Source: Arcuatula senhousia (taxonomy: Eukaryota; Mollusca; Bivalvia; Mytilida; Mytilidae). Taken from it: 64,000 nt of DNA. The notes beneath the pieces were generated by a model. The model made no database searches and was not told where the DNA came from. It was given only the letters and a program-made list of their open reading frames with translations. Location: contig OZ020307.1 of NCBI GenBank assembly GCA_963971305.1, positions 14,397,501-14,461,500 on the forward strand, in the 5' to 3' direction. The translations under genes were made by a program, and so were the position numbers. Of the stretch, positions 22,101-34,461 are shown piece by piece; position 1 is the first letter of the stretch, and each line of letters starts with the position of its first letter.

Positions 22101-25100
22101 CTGCACAGGCTGAAAAACAATGGGAAATACTTAAATTGTCCCCAAATATCTCGTACCATCAATCAAAATTATACTATCTTATGGAATTGTTTTTTTCTAG
22201 TCTAAGAGTTAACACCACCTTTTAAAGAAATGTCTTTTTATCAACATATTATACACCATATATATTTTGATCATTGAAGAATCAGTAGTTCTGTGGTTAC
22301 CTGCATTAACCCATATTTGACCAATTGTTTTTTCGGTGCTCTATCATGTAAATAATGATCAGAAATCCCTTGGGTGATTTATTTGCTTTACAACTTAATC
22401 TAATATTTCAGGTTGTTTGTACATATTCTTTTGTTAGTCTTAATGTATGTTATTTTGAAGATTCCATGGATGAGGTGTGGACAGCAAAAGAGATTTTATC
22501 TCAAGATGCGGACATATCAAATTATGTTTCTGTCCAGGACAAAGAAGGATCCCCATCTCCTGATTCTTCTTCCACAGAAGCATCTCAACCGGATATTTCT
22601 TCTACAGAAGCATCCAAAAATGATTGCTTAACAAGATTGGACGAGGAAGATTCAGATGAATGTGACGATGAAGATGACCAACTTAAACCCATTACCAAGG
22701 AAGTGGTCATGAAGAACGTGAGTACATGTATTTGAAAGTGCTACAAAAAGCTAGAAAGGATTGTTTTAATTATGGTACGTCTGTCCATCCAAAATGTTAC
22801 AAGATAGGGCATCTAATCTTTTGACATATTTTTTGTTTAATTATTGTTTTTATTTAGGTAATATATATTTTTCATCCACTTTAAAGTTTTACAAATATAA
22901 ATCAATTTGTCTGTTACATGTATTGAGGTCTACATTATGACAAAAATCTTTCAGTACCTACAGATTAAAGAGCATTTACAAGGCATGATGAATTGTGAAC
23001 TAAACAATTGGTAAGTTTATAGATGGATACTCTTCATGGGTGTTAGATTTTACATATATTAATTTTTCTAAAATTCTTGATCAAAGATCATAGTTTTTAT
23101 GGCCAAACCATTACGATGTTTAAAGGTTTATTAAATCTAGAGAGTCTGGTTTACCATGGTCAAATTATGCCTGTACCAGTTCAGGACTATTGCAATCTAT
23201 AATATTCATAGTATGTCTTCCTGTCTTTTCTCTTGTACAGTGAGATTGATCCTCTAAGTTTGGTTTAATCTCCATTCATAATTCCATTACACACCAATAA
23301 GAAAATAAAAACCAAAATAGAATAAAAACACACAAAAAATATGTAATTATAAAAATTATAAGAATTGAATATTTGTATTTTTGTGTGTAAAATTGTTGAC
23401 TACATGTATTGCACATTCTTAATGAAGCACGCTAGCACTTCATGTTAAAATGTGTGACCCAGGTCAACAGTTTTACACACCAATGAAACATCAGAATGCA
23501 AACATTCAATTTTTAGATATATGGACACAAATAGAGTGAATAATTATGCATAAATAAACTTTTGATTTTATAGCAATGAAGAACATCATCAAAGGCACCA
23601 TGAGTTTGTTCAAAAACCTACTGAAGTTTATAACAGGGAACGATCTACGTTTAACTTTGGAGTAGATGTTGTAAAACAAAGGGTAAAGTTGATTAGTTGA
23701 TGCCACTGTACATTGCAGTCATATCAAAATCAAAGTCTTACTGCAAAGTGTAAGACGAGAAATTTACACATATGTTGCATGGCATGTAAAATCTAATATC
23801 ATTGGTCATAAGTATTTTTGAAAATGGGAATTGTATTTGATCTTTACCATAAAATAAAATCATAAGGTCTAAGAAGATTTTACAACAACACATTTGGATA
23901 ACTGCAAAATAAATATTTAATTAGTTGACATGTTACTCTCAAAAAGGCATAATCAGAAAAGAGATTTTTCTTGTTATTTTTTACAACCATAGCATATTAG
24001 GACATCAACTTCAATTGACTCTCAATGAAAGTAAACATATCATGGCATTAGTTCACCACTTTAAGGTTAAAGTTATAAGATGACTGATAAATTCAATCAT
24101 TAACCTGTCAACAAGATCAAATATTTATTAATTCTTTCAAATAAATAAAAAAATGAAGTTTTAATATTCCATTATAATATTTTCAGGCTGTACAATACCT
24201 GCAAATGAGGTTAATGAAGGAGATGATTTACACTGTAAGAGATTATAAGTAAGTCAAAAATGCACAAAATTTATGACCTTGCCAAGTTGTCGATCTAAAG
24301 TTTTGTCTTTCAATATTATAAAGGGTAAAGAGTTATATGTTGGAAACCCATTTGGTTTTAGTAATAAGTTACAACTTATATATACTATTTTTTGAAAAAC
24401 ATGAAAAAAAATAAAACTTTCTTTTCTAGATATTAAAAAAACTATATATTTCTAAAAAATTTCTTGCCAATTATCTCCCCTACAAATAGAACTTTTCATC
24501 AAGCTTGATAATTTTTGAATGTCATGTTATACTTATTTCATCAATAAATAGAATTAAAAATTAAATGTTTCATGTTGTGTGCTTTTTTAAGTAAATGAAG
24601 CCCATTATAAATAATAAACTATTTGTCACAAAGCTGATAAAGGCATAAATTTACGCTAAGCATCAAGAATACAGATATGATTTTTTTTTCCACTGAAAGA
24701 CAACTGATTGTCACATTGCTTGTTTATTAATTGTAGACGCCCTTACACCAACAAAAGTAATCTTCTGAGGAATGTGTACAACAAAGAATTGGTGGACATA
24801 TTTAAAACATACGAGTAAGATTTAGATTTATATTAATTAGATCATTTTTTAACAATGGCAATCCTGTCATAATCAATGCAGATTTGCTTCCTACTAGAAT
24901 ATATCATGTTATACTAATTGTATTCAGAATGTTATATTAACATCCCAGGGGCTGTTGCTTTTTTATCATAACTTGGGTTCTTTTAAGTCAAAACAGTAAC
25001 AACTCATGAGATTAAAATAAAATTTAATTGATGAAATAATCTATAGTTTTAGCATTGACGGGTTCATTTTTTATCTATTATTTTATTATACCCCCCCACT

Positions 25101-25945
25101 TCAAAAGTGGGGGGTATATAGTGATAGGGGTGTCCGTCCGTCCCTCCTTCCGTCTGTCCTTTCTTCCGTTACACTTCAGGTTACCCATCTCTTATCCGCA
25201 ACTCCTCCTAAACCCCTTGATGGATTTTCATGAAACTTACACACAATCTTTGTGACATAATGTAGATGTGCACCTACTATTTTAAAATTTGATCAGAATG
25301 ATTTTTGGAGTTTCCCATAGCAAAACATGGACTTAGCCATTCGCCTACATGGGGGTAACCATCTCTTATCCGCAACTCCTCCTAAACCCCTTGATGGATT
25401 TTCATGAAACTTACACACAATTGTTGTGACATAATGTAGATGTGCACCTACTATTTTAAAATTTGATCAGAATGGTTTTTGGGGTTTCCCATAGCAAAAC
25501 ATGGACTTAGCCATTCGCCTACATGGGGGTACCCATCTCTTATCCGCAACTCCTCCAAAACCCCTTGATGAATTTTCATGAAACTTACACACAATCTTTT
25601 TGACATAATGTAGATGTGCATCTCCTATTCTAAATTTTATCTGATTAATTTTTTTGGGGGGTGGGGGTATTTATTTGTGAGCTGCGGCTCACATTGTTGG
25701 TCTGTATTGTTCATTAGGATTTCTAAGAAGTTTTTTAAGAAGTATTTAAGGCATTATATTTATTTTTCAGCTTATCATCCAGCTACCTGTACTACATTGT
25801 TTACAAGGAGTTCTTGGTAGCATTACTTGTGGAGAAATCTGCTTCATCATATGCTGAAGCCAATACAATTTGTAAAGCAACAGAAACAAACATGAGGGAA
25901 GCAAGAAAATCATCCAGAATTTTTAGACAATTACTAACTAAATAG
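16146..25945 (+). CDS. CARF/ALS2CR8-family protein (9 exons, complete)
   Basis: Exons: 16146-16296, 17587-17750, 18429-18545, 22412-22717, 22955-23010, 23574-23682, 24187-24248, 24737-24814, 25771-25945. All junctions are GT-AG and the sum is 1218 bases (405 residues plus TAG). The family call rests on ADGIPFVVVGNEELECHYGP (residues ~74-93) and KKKGCPAVIKVKVVIKFPEYK split as GCPAVIKVKV (127-136) and KFPEYK (139-144), which match vertebrate calcium-responsive transcription factor at DGIPF, ECQYGP, CPA and KFPEY. A basic KKRRR stretch (114-118) may be a nuclear localisation signal. Exon 4 encodes an acidic Ser-rich linker with two SSTEAS repeats. The C-terminal half resembles the VRKQLR region only weakly. 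Vertebrate CARF is about 700 residues, so this is a short relative; target genes and calcium response cannot be inferred. Intron 3 is almost entirely satellite. Confidence 0.8.
17861..17900 (+). repeat. Perfect 20-bp tandem duplication
   Basis: AATAAATGTATGAGTTAGAC occurs twice in a row in intron 2 of the CARF-like gene. Confidence 0.95.
18810..18976 (+). mobile_element. Possible retroposon 3' tail with AATAAAG and (ACTT)n
   Basis: Ends CAAAATAAAG-TTTTACCAACTC followed by ACTT units, like the tail at 9394. It sits just before the satellite array. The 5' limit is uncertain. Confidence 0.35.
19008..22037 (+). repeat. Satellite array 1 (~63-bp monomer, sense orientation)
   Basis: About 3.0 kb of head-to-tail copies, roughly 48 by length. 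Landmarks in each unit: CACTATACAAGTTCTATAAC, TCATCACTGACTGTAGG, TAGGTACACTACAAC, CTCTCTCTTAG. A shortened ~43-bp unit with AGGTGCACTATAC recurs near 19887, 20501, 21239 and 21853, spaced 614, 738 and 614 bases, showing higher-order repeat structure. It fills most of intron 3 (18546-22411) of the CARF-like gene. The same monomer in opposite orientation forms the array at 26532-31107. Confidence 0.97.
25087..25692 (-). mobile_element. Double-hairpin modular repeat, copy b
   Basis: In reverse orientation in intron 8 of the CARF-like gene. Read on the plus strand it opens with the ACCCCCCC...GGGGGGTAT hairpin (25088-25116), then a GTCCGTCCGTCC block, then three modules starting with CCATCTCTTATCCGCAACTC at 25184, 25361 and 25533. 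It ends with hairpin GTGAGC-TGCG-GCTCAC (25677-25692). On the minus strand each module contains AAGTTTCATGAAAATCC and GTTTAGGAGGAGTTGCGG, matching the copy at 47316-47830. Confidence 0.75.
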
Positions 25946-26119
25946 GTTTTACTGTAATCCATTGTGTCCGTCATCATCTGTCAGCCTGGGGCATCTGTCG
26001 TTTGAAAACAATTTTTGTCTTGCCTGCGACAAAAGTGGCAAGAGGAGTCTTTGGTTTTACTTTCTGGCAGAAGTTGTGTTGAAACTTTTTTGTAAGATTT
26101 TTAATTCGCCAGCAACATG

Positions 26120-26375
26120 TTGCAGAAACAACATATAGGGGTTACTTTGGCACCATCCATAGTCTTGTGTCAACTTGCATTGTTGTCCTGCGTTGTCCTG
26201 CGGCATCACAAAAAAAATTCAGGGAAACTACAAGTCACAACCTCTTGATATTTGGTATGTGGCTTCCTCCTATGGTACTATATGGTGTAAAGCGATTTCA
26301 TCTACTTCCTGTTAACCGAATATAAAAAAACGCAGGCAACATATGTCTTCCATGGAAGACCGCCATTCTAGTTGT
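26120..26375 (-). repeat. Dispersed repeat fragment related to 590-1240 and 60790-60930
   Basis: Shares CTTGATATTTGGTAT, ACTTCCTGTTAA and GGGGTTACTTTGGCAC with other repeats in the window, and ends in an inverted copy of the AATGGCGGTCTTC box seen at ~478-490. Confidence 0.45.
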
Positions 26376-26531
26376 GGAAAATATATTATATGAAAAGAAT
26401 TTAATAATAGCAAGGCATCTGATATTTGGTATACAGGCAGCTGGGGATTTGATCTATGCAATTGGCACCGTGCCGTTTGACCTGGACCCCATTTTCATGT
26501 TAAGGGACTATGTGAACTTTGGTCTTTTATG

Positions 26532-29500
26532 AGTTGTGTAGTATACCTACCTACAGTCAGTGATGTGTGATAGACCTTGTATAGTGACATAAGAGCGAGT
26601 TGAACTGTACATACCTACCTACAGTCAGTGATGTGTTATAGAACTTGTATAGTGACTTGGAGAGAGTTGTAGTGTACCTACCTAGAGTCATGATGAGTTA
26701 TAGAACTTGTATTGTGACCTAAGAGAGAGTTGTAGTGTACCTACCTAGAGTCAGTGATGAGTTATAGACCTTGTATAGTGACTTAAGAGAGAGTTGTGGT
26801 GTACCTACCTATAGTCAGTGATGTGTTATAGAACTTGTATAGAGACCTAATAGAGAGTTGTAGTGTACCTACCTACAGTCAGTGATGTGTTATAGACCTT
26901 GTATAGTGACTGAGAGAGAGTTGTAGTGTACCTACCTACAGCCAGTGATGTGTTATAGACCTTGTATAGAGACCTAAGAGAGAGTTGTAGTGTACCTACC
27001 TATAGTCGGTAATGAGTTATATAACTTGTATAGTGACTGAGAGAGAGCTGTAGTGTACCTACCTACAGTCAGTGATGAGTTAAAGAACTTGTATAGTGAC
27101 TAATAGAGAGTTGTAGTGTACCTACCTACAGTCAGTGATATGTTATAAAACTTGTATTGTGACCTAAGAGAGAGTTGTAGTGTACCTACCTACAGTCATT
27201 GATGAGTTATAGAACTTGTATAGTGACCGAAGAGAGAGTGGTAGTGTACCTACCTACAGTCAGTGATGAGATAAAGAACTTTTATAGTGACTAATAGAGA
27301 GTTGTAGTGTACCTACCTACAGTCAGTGATATGTTATAGAACTTGTATTGTGACCTAAGAGAGAGTTGTAGTGTACCTACCTACAGTCAGTGATGAGTTA
27401 AAGAACTTGTATAGTGACTAATAGAGAGTTGTAATTATCTACCTACAGTCAGTGATGTGTTACAGAACTTGTATAGTGACTTGGAAAGAGTTGTAGTGTA
27501 CCTACCTAGAGTCAGTGATGATTTATAGAACTTGTATAGTGACTAATAAAGAGTTGTAATGTACCTACCCACAGTCGGTGATGTGTTATAGACCTTGTAT
27601 AGTGACTTAAGAGAGAGTTGTAGTGTACCTACCTACAGTCAGTGATAAGTTACAGAACTTGTATTGTGACCTAAGAGAGAGTTGTAGTGTACCTACCTAC
27701 AGTCAGTGATGTGTTATAGAACTAGTATAGTGACTTAGAGAGAGTTGTGGTGTACCTACCTATAGTCGGTGATGAGTTATAGAACTTGTATAGTGACTAT
27801 TAGAAAGTTGTAGTGTACCTACCTACAGTCAGTGATGTGTTATAGAACTTGTATAGTGACTGATAGAGAGTTGTAGTACACCTACCTACAGTCAGTGATA
27901 TGTTATAGAACTTGTATTGTGACCTAAGAGAGAGTTGTAGTACACCTACCTACAGTCAGTGATGTGTTATAGAACTTGTATAGTGACTGAGAGAGATTTG
28001 TAGTACACCTACCTACAGTCGGTGATGAGTTATAGATTTTGTATTGTGACCTAAGAGAGAGTTGTAGTGTACCTACCTAGAGTCAGTGATGTGTTACAGA
28101 ACTTGTATAGTGACTAATAAAGAGTTGTAATTGTACCTACCCACAGTCAGTGAAGTGTTATAGAACTTGTATAGTGACTTGGAGAGAATTGTAGTGTACC
28201 TACCTACAGTCAGTGATATGTTATAGAACTTGTATTGTGACCTAAGAGAGAGTTGTAGTTTACCTACCTACAGTCAGTGATATGTTATAGAACTTGTATT
28301 GTGACCTAAGAGAGAGTTGTAGTGTACCTACCTACAGTCAGTGATATGTTATAGAACTTGTATTGTGACCTAAGAGAGAGTTGTAGTGTACATACCTACA
28401 GTCAGTGATGTGTTATAGAACTTGTATAGTGACTTGGAGAGAGTTGTAGTGTACCTACCTACAGTCAGTGATATGTTATAGAACTAGTATAGTGACTTAG
28501 AGAGAGTTGTGGTGTACCTACCTATAGTCGGTGATGAGTTATAGAACTTGTATAGTGACTAAGAGAGAGTTGTAGTGTACCTACCGACAGTCAGTGATAT
28601 GTTATAGAACTTGTATAGTGACTTGGAGAGAGTTGTAGTGTACCTACCTACAGTCAGTGATATGTTATAGAACTTGTATTGTGACCTAAGAGAGAGTTGT
28701 AGTGTACCTACCTACAGTCAGTGATGAGTTAAAGAACTTGTATAGTGACTAATAGAGAGTTGTAATGTATCTACCTACAGTCAGTGATGTGTTACAGAAC
28801 TTGTATAGTGACTTGGAAAGAATTGTAGTGTACCTACCTAGAGTCAGTGATGATTTATAGAACTTGTATAGTGACTAATAAAGAGTTGTAATGTACCTAC
28901 CCACAGTCAGTGATGTGTTATAGACCTTGTATAGTGACTTAAGAGAGAGTTGTAGTGTACCTACCTACAGTCAGTGATAAGTTACAGAACTTGTATTGTG
29001 ACCTAAGAGAGAGTTGTAGTGTACCTACCTACAGTCAGTGATGTGTTATAGAACTAGTATAGTGACTAAGAGAGAGTTGTGGTGTACCTACCTATAGTCG
29101 GTGATGAGTTATAGAACTTGTATAGTGACTATTAGAAAGTTGTAGTGTACCTACCTACAGTCAGTGATGTGTTATAGAACTTGTATAGTGACTGATAGAG
29201 AGTTGTAGTACACCTACCTACAGTCAGTGATATGTTATAGAACTTGTATTGTGACCTACGAGAGAGTTGTAGTACACCTACCTACAGTCAGTGATGAGTT
29301 AAAGAACTTGTATAGTGACTAATAGAGAGTTGTAATGTATCTACCTACAGTCAGTGATGTGTTACAGAACTTGTATAGTGACTTGGAAAGAGTTGTAGTG
29401 TACCTACCTAGAGTCAGTGATGATTTATAGAACTTGTATAGTGACTAATAAAGAGTTGTAATGTACCTTCCCACAGTCAGTGATGTGTTATAGACCTTGT

Positions 29501-31107
29501 ATAGTGACTTAAGAGAGAGTTGTAGTGTACCTACCTACAGTCAGTGATAAGTTACAGAACTTGTATTGTGACCTAAGAGAGAGTTGTAGTGTACCTACCT
29601 ACAGTCAGTGATGTGTTATAGAACTAGTATAGTGACTAAGAGAGAGTTGTGGTGTACCTACCTATAGTCGGTGATGAGTTATAGAACTTGTATAGTGACT
29701 ATTAGAAAGTTGTAGTGTACCTACCTACAGTCAGTGATGTGTTATAGAACTTGTATAGTGACTGATAGAGAGTTGTAGTACACCTACCTACAGTCAGTGA
29801 TATGTTATAGAACTTGTATTGTGACCTACGAGAGAGTTGTAGTACACCTACCTACAGTCAGTGATGTGTTATAGAACTTGTATAGTGACTGAGGGAGATT
29901 TGTAGTACACCTACCTACAGTCGGTGATGAGTTATAGATTTTGTATTGTGACCTAAGAGTTGTAGTGTACCTACCTAGAGTCAGTGATGTGTTACAGAAC
30001 TTGTAAAGTGACTAATAAAGAGTTGTAATTGTACCTACCCACAGTCAGTGAAGTGTTATAGAACTTGTATAGTGACTTGGAGAGAATTGTAGTGTACCTA
30101 CCTACAGTCAGTGATATGTTATAGAACTTGTATTGTGACCTAAGAGAGAGTTGTAGTTTACCTACCTACAGTCAGTGATATGTTATAGAACTTGTATTGT
30201 GACCTAAGAGAGAGTTGTAGTGTACCTACCTACAGTCAGTGATTTGTTATAGAACTTGTATTGTGACCTAAGAGAGAGTTGTAGTGTACATACATACAGT
30301 CAGTGATATGTTATAGAACTTGTATAGTGACCTAAGAGAGAGTTGTAGTGTACCTACCTACAGTCAGTGATGTGTTATAGAACTTGTATAGTGACTTGGA
30401 GAGAGTTGTAGTGTACTTACCTACAGTCAGTGATATGTTATAGAACTTGTATAGTGACTTAGAGAGAGTTGTGGTGTACCTACCTATAGTCGGTGATGAG
30501 TTATAGAACTTGTATAGTGACTAAGAGAGAGTTGTAGTGTACCTACCTACAGTCAGTGATATGTTATAGAACTTGTATAGTGACCTAAGAGAGAGTTGTA
30601 GTGTACCTACCTACAGTCAGTGATGTGTTATAGAACTAGTATAGTGACTTAGAGAGAGTTGTTGTGTACCTACCTATAGTCGGTGATGAGTTATAGAACT
30701 TGTATAATGACTAAGAGATTTGTAGTACACCTACCTACAGCCGGTGATGAGTTATAAACCTTGTATAATGACTGAGAAAGAGTTGTAGTGTACCCACCTA
30801 CGGTCAGTGATGAGTTATAGATTTTGTATAGTGACCTAAGAGAGAGTTGTAGTGTACCTACCTACAGTCAGTGATGTGTTATAGATCTTGAATAGTGACT
30901 GATAGAGAGTTGTAGTACACCTACCTACAGTCAGTGATGAGTTATAGAACTTGTATAGTGACTGAGAGAGAGTTGAACTGTACCTACCTACAGTCAGTGA
31001 TGTGTTATAGACCTTGTATAGTGACTGAGAGTGGGTTGAGCTGTAACTACCTACAGTCAGTGATGTGTTATAGACCTTGTATAGTGACTAAGTGAAAGTT
31101 GGAATAT
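26532..31107 (-). repeat. Satellite array 2 (same ~63-bp monomer, inverted)
   Basis: About 4.6 kb, roughly 72 copies by length. On the plus strand the unit reads GTGTACCTACCTACAGTCAG, TGATGTGTTATAGAACTTG, TATAGTGAC, CTAAGAGAGAGTTGTA. This is the reverse complement of array 1. Long segments repeat: a block with GATGATTTATAGAAC recurs near 27528, 28860 and 29430. Some units contain AATAAAGAGTTG, which creates a poly(A)-signal-like hexamer on the plus strand. It starts ~590 bases after the CARF-like stop codon. Confidence 0.97.
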
Positions 31108-32734
31108 ACCAACAAAGTTGTACATGTTTATGAAGTTACTAAATATTTTTTTTACTTTAGTTATAAGATTTTATTGTATTTATATTTAATAAATTGTTAT
31201 TTATTAGTTTTAAACTAATAAGGAGAGTTAGTTTGTTCAGTGTTTCAATTTATGTTTCGAATTATAGCCATTTGAATATGATTAAATATTAATTGTTCTA
31301 GACATTAGAGAGAAAAAAATAAGACAAGTCCATGAATCTTGACATCGAAAAAAGATCAAACTTAAATTTAAAACATGATGATTACACAGATCAATTTATA
31401 CACCAAACATAATAGATATTAACTATACTATACAACAAATCTTACACTGACAACTTTCTTTAAAACCAATAGTGAACCAGCCTGTTCTACCTGTTTTACC
31501 TTGCTTCAACATTCCCAAAAAAGAAAGACAAGAACTAGAAACTAAAATATTTCAAATAAATACAATGTACACGGCCAATACAATAATATTTTCCCATGTG
31601 TTAAAAGACATTATATAAACTTGAGTGGATTAATAACCCCAATAACGAAACTTGCACGTTGAGGCCAAATGACAGGGCTTAATTGATATTAGACTATAAT
31701 TGGGTGAATTAAAAAAAAAACCCGGCAAAATGATTCAAGTGTACAAAATACTAAAACTTTTTGCAAAATTTAATTACCTCAACGGTGCTTTGCCTAATAA
31801 AGCAAATGAATGTGTCCTTTAAGTCCAATTTAGACTGAAAAGACGTAAAATACCGGTGTAAATAAAGTGTAAAGATGATCCTTGACACTTATGAATCTGT
31901 GATGTTTTATGATTTAGCAAAAAAGAATTCAAACAAAGAATTTAATTTTCAAGACCAATGGAAAGGTAGGTATGTAGGGATAAATTTAGCCTTTGTAGTG
32001 CCCTTTTTGATTCACATTAGAATCATTTACTGTATGAAATGTGGCACACTCAACACAAGTCTCACTAAGTTCCAAATCAGGCATTCGGGGGTCCCCAGGA
32101 CGATTCAGCCACTCCTAGAATCCCGAGACCCAAATATTCATCTCTAACGACAGACTAACTCTCTTGCAGCATATTTGCGACCAGGGGTTCGTAGTAAACT
32201 ATTCTCCCATATAACTCTTCAAGAACTAATACTGAATTCAATCCTATATATATACAATTTAAGTCTTATATTTTTACTTTTGCATTCGTATGGTTTGGGT
32301 TTGTAAAAATATAAAAAAGAATATATGTGTTGTTAAACTTGTTTAAAACGTCCAGCTCGATTCTGAATATTTTATACGTCAATAGATGGCCATAACACTA
32401 AGTAAGTTTGTGTGTCTAATTGGGAAGAAAGGGGGGAACAACGTACGTCTTTATAGTACATAATGAACTAACCAGACGGCTTGTTAATATATTGTTTTGA
32501 ATTTGTGTTTGTTTAATTGTATTATAAAGACGTTTAGAGAATGTTACCTACATGCGTAACTTTTTTTAGGAGTATATATATAATTTTCTTTTTTTCTTAA
32601 TGTTCTTACATGTATTTCGAACAGCTGGAAAGAAACGTAAAATATCAATCTTATCTACAGTTTTCAGCGCAAATTAAAGAAAAACAGATGAAATGGCAGT
32701 GCGTGTTTTCAAAAATTCCAGTGGCCTACAACCC

Positions 32735-32735
<1 letters not shown>

Positions 32736-32765
<30 letters not shown>
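32736..32765 (+). repeat. Poly(C) run of 30
   Basis: Thirty consecutive C residues in intergenic DNA. The exact length may be affected by sequencing. Confidence 0.9.
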
Positions 32766-32766
<1 letters not shown>

Positions 32767-32852
32767 AGTTTCCACATTTATCTTAAAAGTATCCGGAAAA
32801 GAAACATTATTTTACCGATATTGATTTTTACTTAAGTTTTTATATGAATATT

Positions 32853-32885
32853 AATGACCTACCTAGAATCGGTGAGAATTAGAAT
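32853..32885 (-). repeat. Isolated satellite monomer remnant
   Basis: GACCTACCTAGAATCGGTGA resembles the array 2 monomer (ACCTACCTATAGTCGGTGA) 1.7 kb beyond the array end. Confidence 0.4.
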
Positions 32886-33512
32886 CAATCGATCAGTCCA
32901 TGCACTGGGAGGTGTCAACCAATGAAAATTGACTTCCTGTGATTTTTTCGGAACTCTGTTTTCTGAGTTTTTTCCATTCAAATAAGCTAAATTCTAGGAA
33001 TGTTCCGTGTAATTCTATTTTTGGTTTGTTTTGTAAACATACATGTATGTATCAGAAGTGAAGATTGAATTGGTAATTATTCTTTGTTTTCTATTTAGAC
33101 TACCCAAGAAAATTATTTATTTTTGCACTCTCATGACTCATGGTTTGTTTTATTTGAATTTGACTCCTTGAAAATTAAAAAAAGAATTTAAAAAATGGTT
33201 TCATGGCCATGGACATGGTCATTCATGCATACCAGTACTGGTATACATGTATATGAGATACATGTTTGTATCAAAATGATAATATATGATAATCCCTGCA
33301 TTCCCTTGCAGACCTGCAATTTTTCCTTAGATATAAAATCTGACCCTTCGACCCTTACATGTATTACATTTTGTAGATCTCCTTGTTCAATGGATTTATT
33401 GTGTAATCGAAGATCTAATACATAATTTTATAATGGACATTTTAATTTTCACTAAACATTTCTGATACTTTGGGAATACTTGCATGTGAATTTAACAATC
33501 TATTGATATATA

Positions 33513-34429
33513 ACACTTCTATGGCAAGCCGAAGTGGACAAAAGTCGATATTTATTTATATTAATAATTCATTTATTAATATTTATAATTCATTTATTAA
33601 TATAAATAATTCATTTATAAATATAAGCAATTCATTTATTAATATAAGCAATTCATTTATTTATATAAACAATTCATTTACTCATATCAATAAATGGCCG
33701 AATTACTTATATTAATAATTCATATATGTATATTTATAATTCATTTATGAATATTAATAATTCATTTATGTATATTTATAATTCATTTATTAATATCAAT
33801 AATTCATTTATTAATATCAATAATTCATTTATTAATATCAATAATTCGATTTATTAATATTAATAATTCATTTATTGATATAAACAATTCATTTATTTAT
33901 ATTAATAATTCAATTATTAATATAAACAATTCGAATTATTTATATTAATAATTCAAAGTGGAATTATTAATATAAATAATTCATTTATTTATATCAATAA
34001 TTCATTTATTTATATTAATAAATGAATTGTTTATATCAATAAATGAATTATTAATATTAATAAATGAATTATTAATATTAATAAATGAATTACTTATATA
34101 AATAAATGAATTATTAATATAAATAAATCTACTTGAATTATTTATATTAATAAAAGAATTATTGATATAAATAAAAGAATTATAAATATAAATAATGCAT
34201 TTATTAATATAAATAAATGAATTATTTATATAAATAAATGAATTATTTATATTAATAATTCCACTTTGAATTATTAATATAAATAAATCGAATTGTTTAT
34301 ATTAATAATTGAATTATTAATATAAATAAATGAATTATTTATATTAATAAATAATTATTTATATTAATAAATGAATTATTAATATAAATAAATATTGACT
34401 TTTGTCCAGTTTGGCTTGCCATACACTTC
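33513..34429. mobile_element. Foldback element with palindromic AT-rich minisatellite core
   Basis: Terminal inverted repeats ATGGCAAGCCGAAGTGGACA (33521) and, inverted, ending at 34422, differing at two of the first 20 positions and continuing AAAGTC. They enclose ~850 bases of a ~20-bp unit: AATTCATTTATTAATAT in the left half, inverted in the right half, so the whole element can fold on itself with a centre near 34015. CACTTC (or ACACTTC) borders both ends, a 6-7-bp target duplication (33513-33519 and 34423-34429). No transposase. Frames such as 33470-33715 are repeat translations. Confidence 0.85.
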
Positions 34430-34461
34430 GTTCACCTGAAATCTAATGTCTGACTTACATG

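Noticed and set aside
22413..22631. Second-frame ORF overlapping CARF-like exon 4
   Set aside because: The other frame continues in phase with both neighbouring exons; this one does not.
19008..31107. Regular repeats that might be read as CRISPR arrays
   Set aside because: Units are contiguous ~63-bp tandem monomers with no unique spacers, no cas genes, in eukaryotic intron-rich DNA. They are satellite DNA.
26532..31107. GTGATGAG...GAAC words in array 2 that superficially recall a hammerhead core
   Set aside because: There is no stem II between the two boxes and no GAAA followed by a cleavage triplet with stem I pairing.
31875..32147. Open frame beginning MILDTYESVMFYDLAKK
   Set aside because: It has a donor-like site but no recognisable homology, no clear partner exon and no link to CYBC1, so it is not annotated as a gene.
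33470..33715. Open frame of Asn/Ser/Phe/Ile repeats
   Set aside because: It is a translation of the AT-rich minisatellite in the foldback element.
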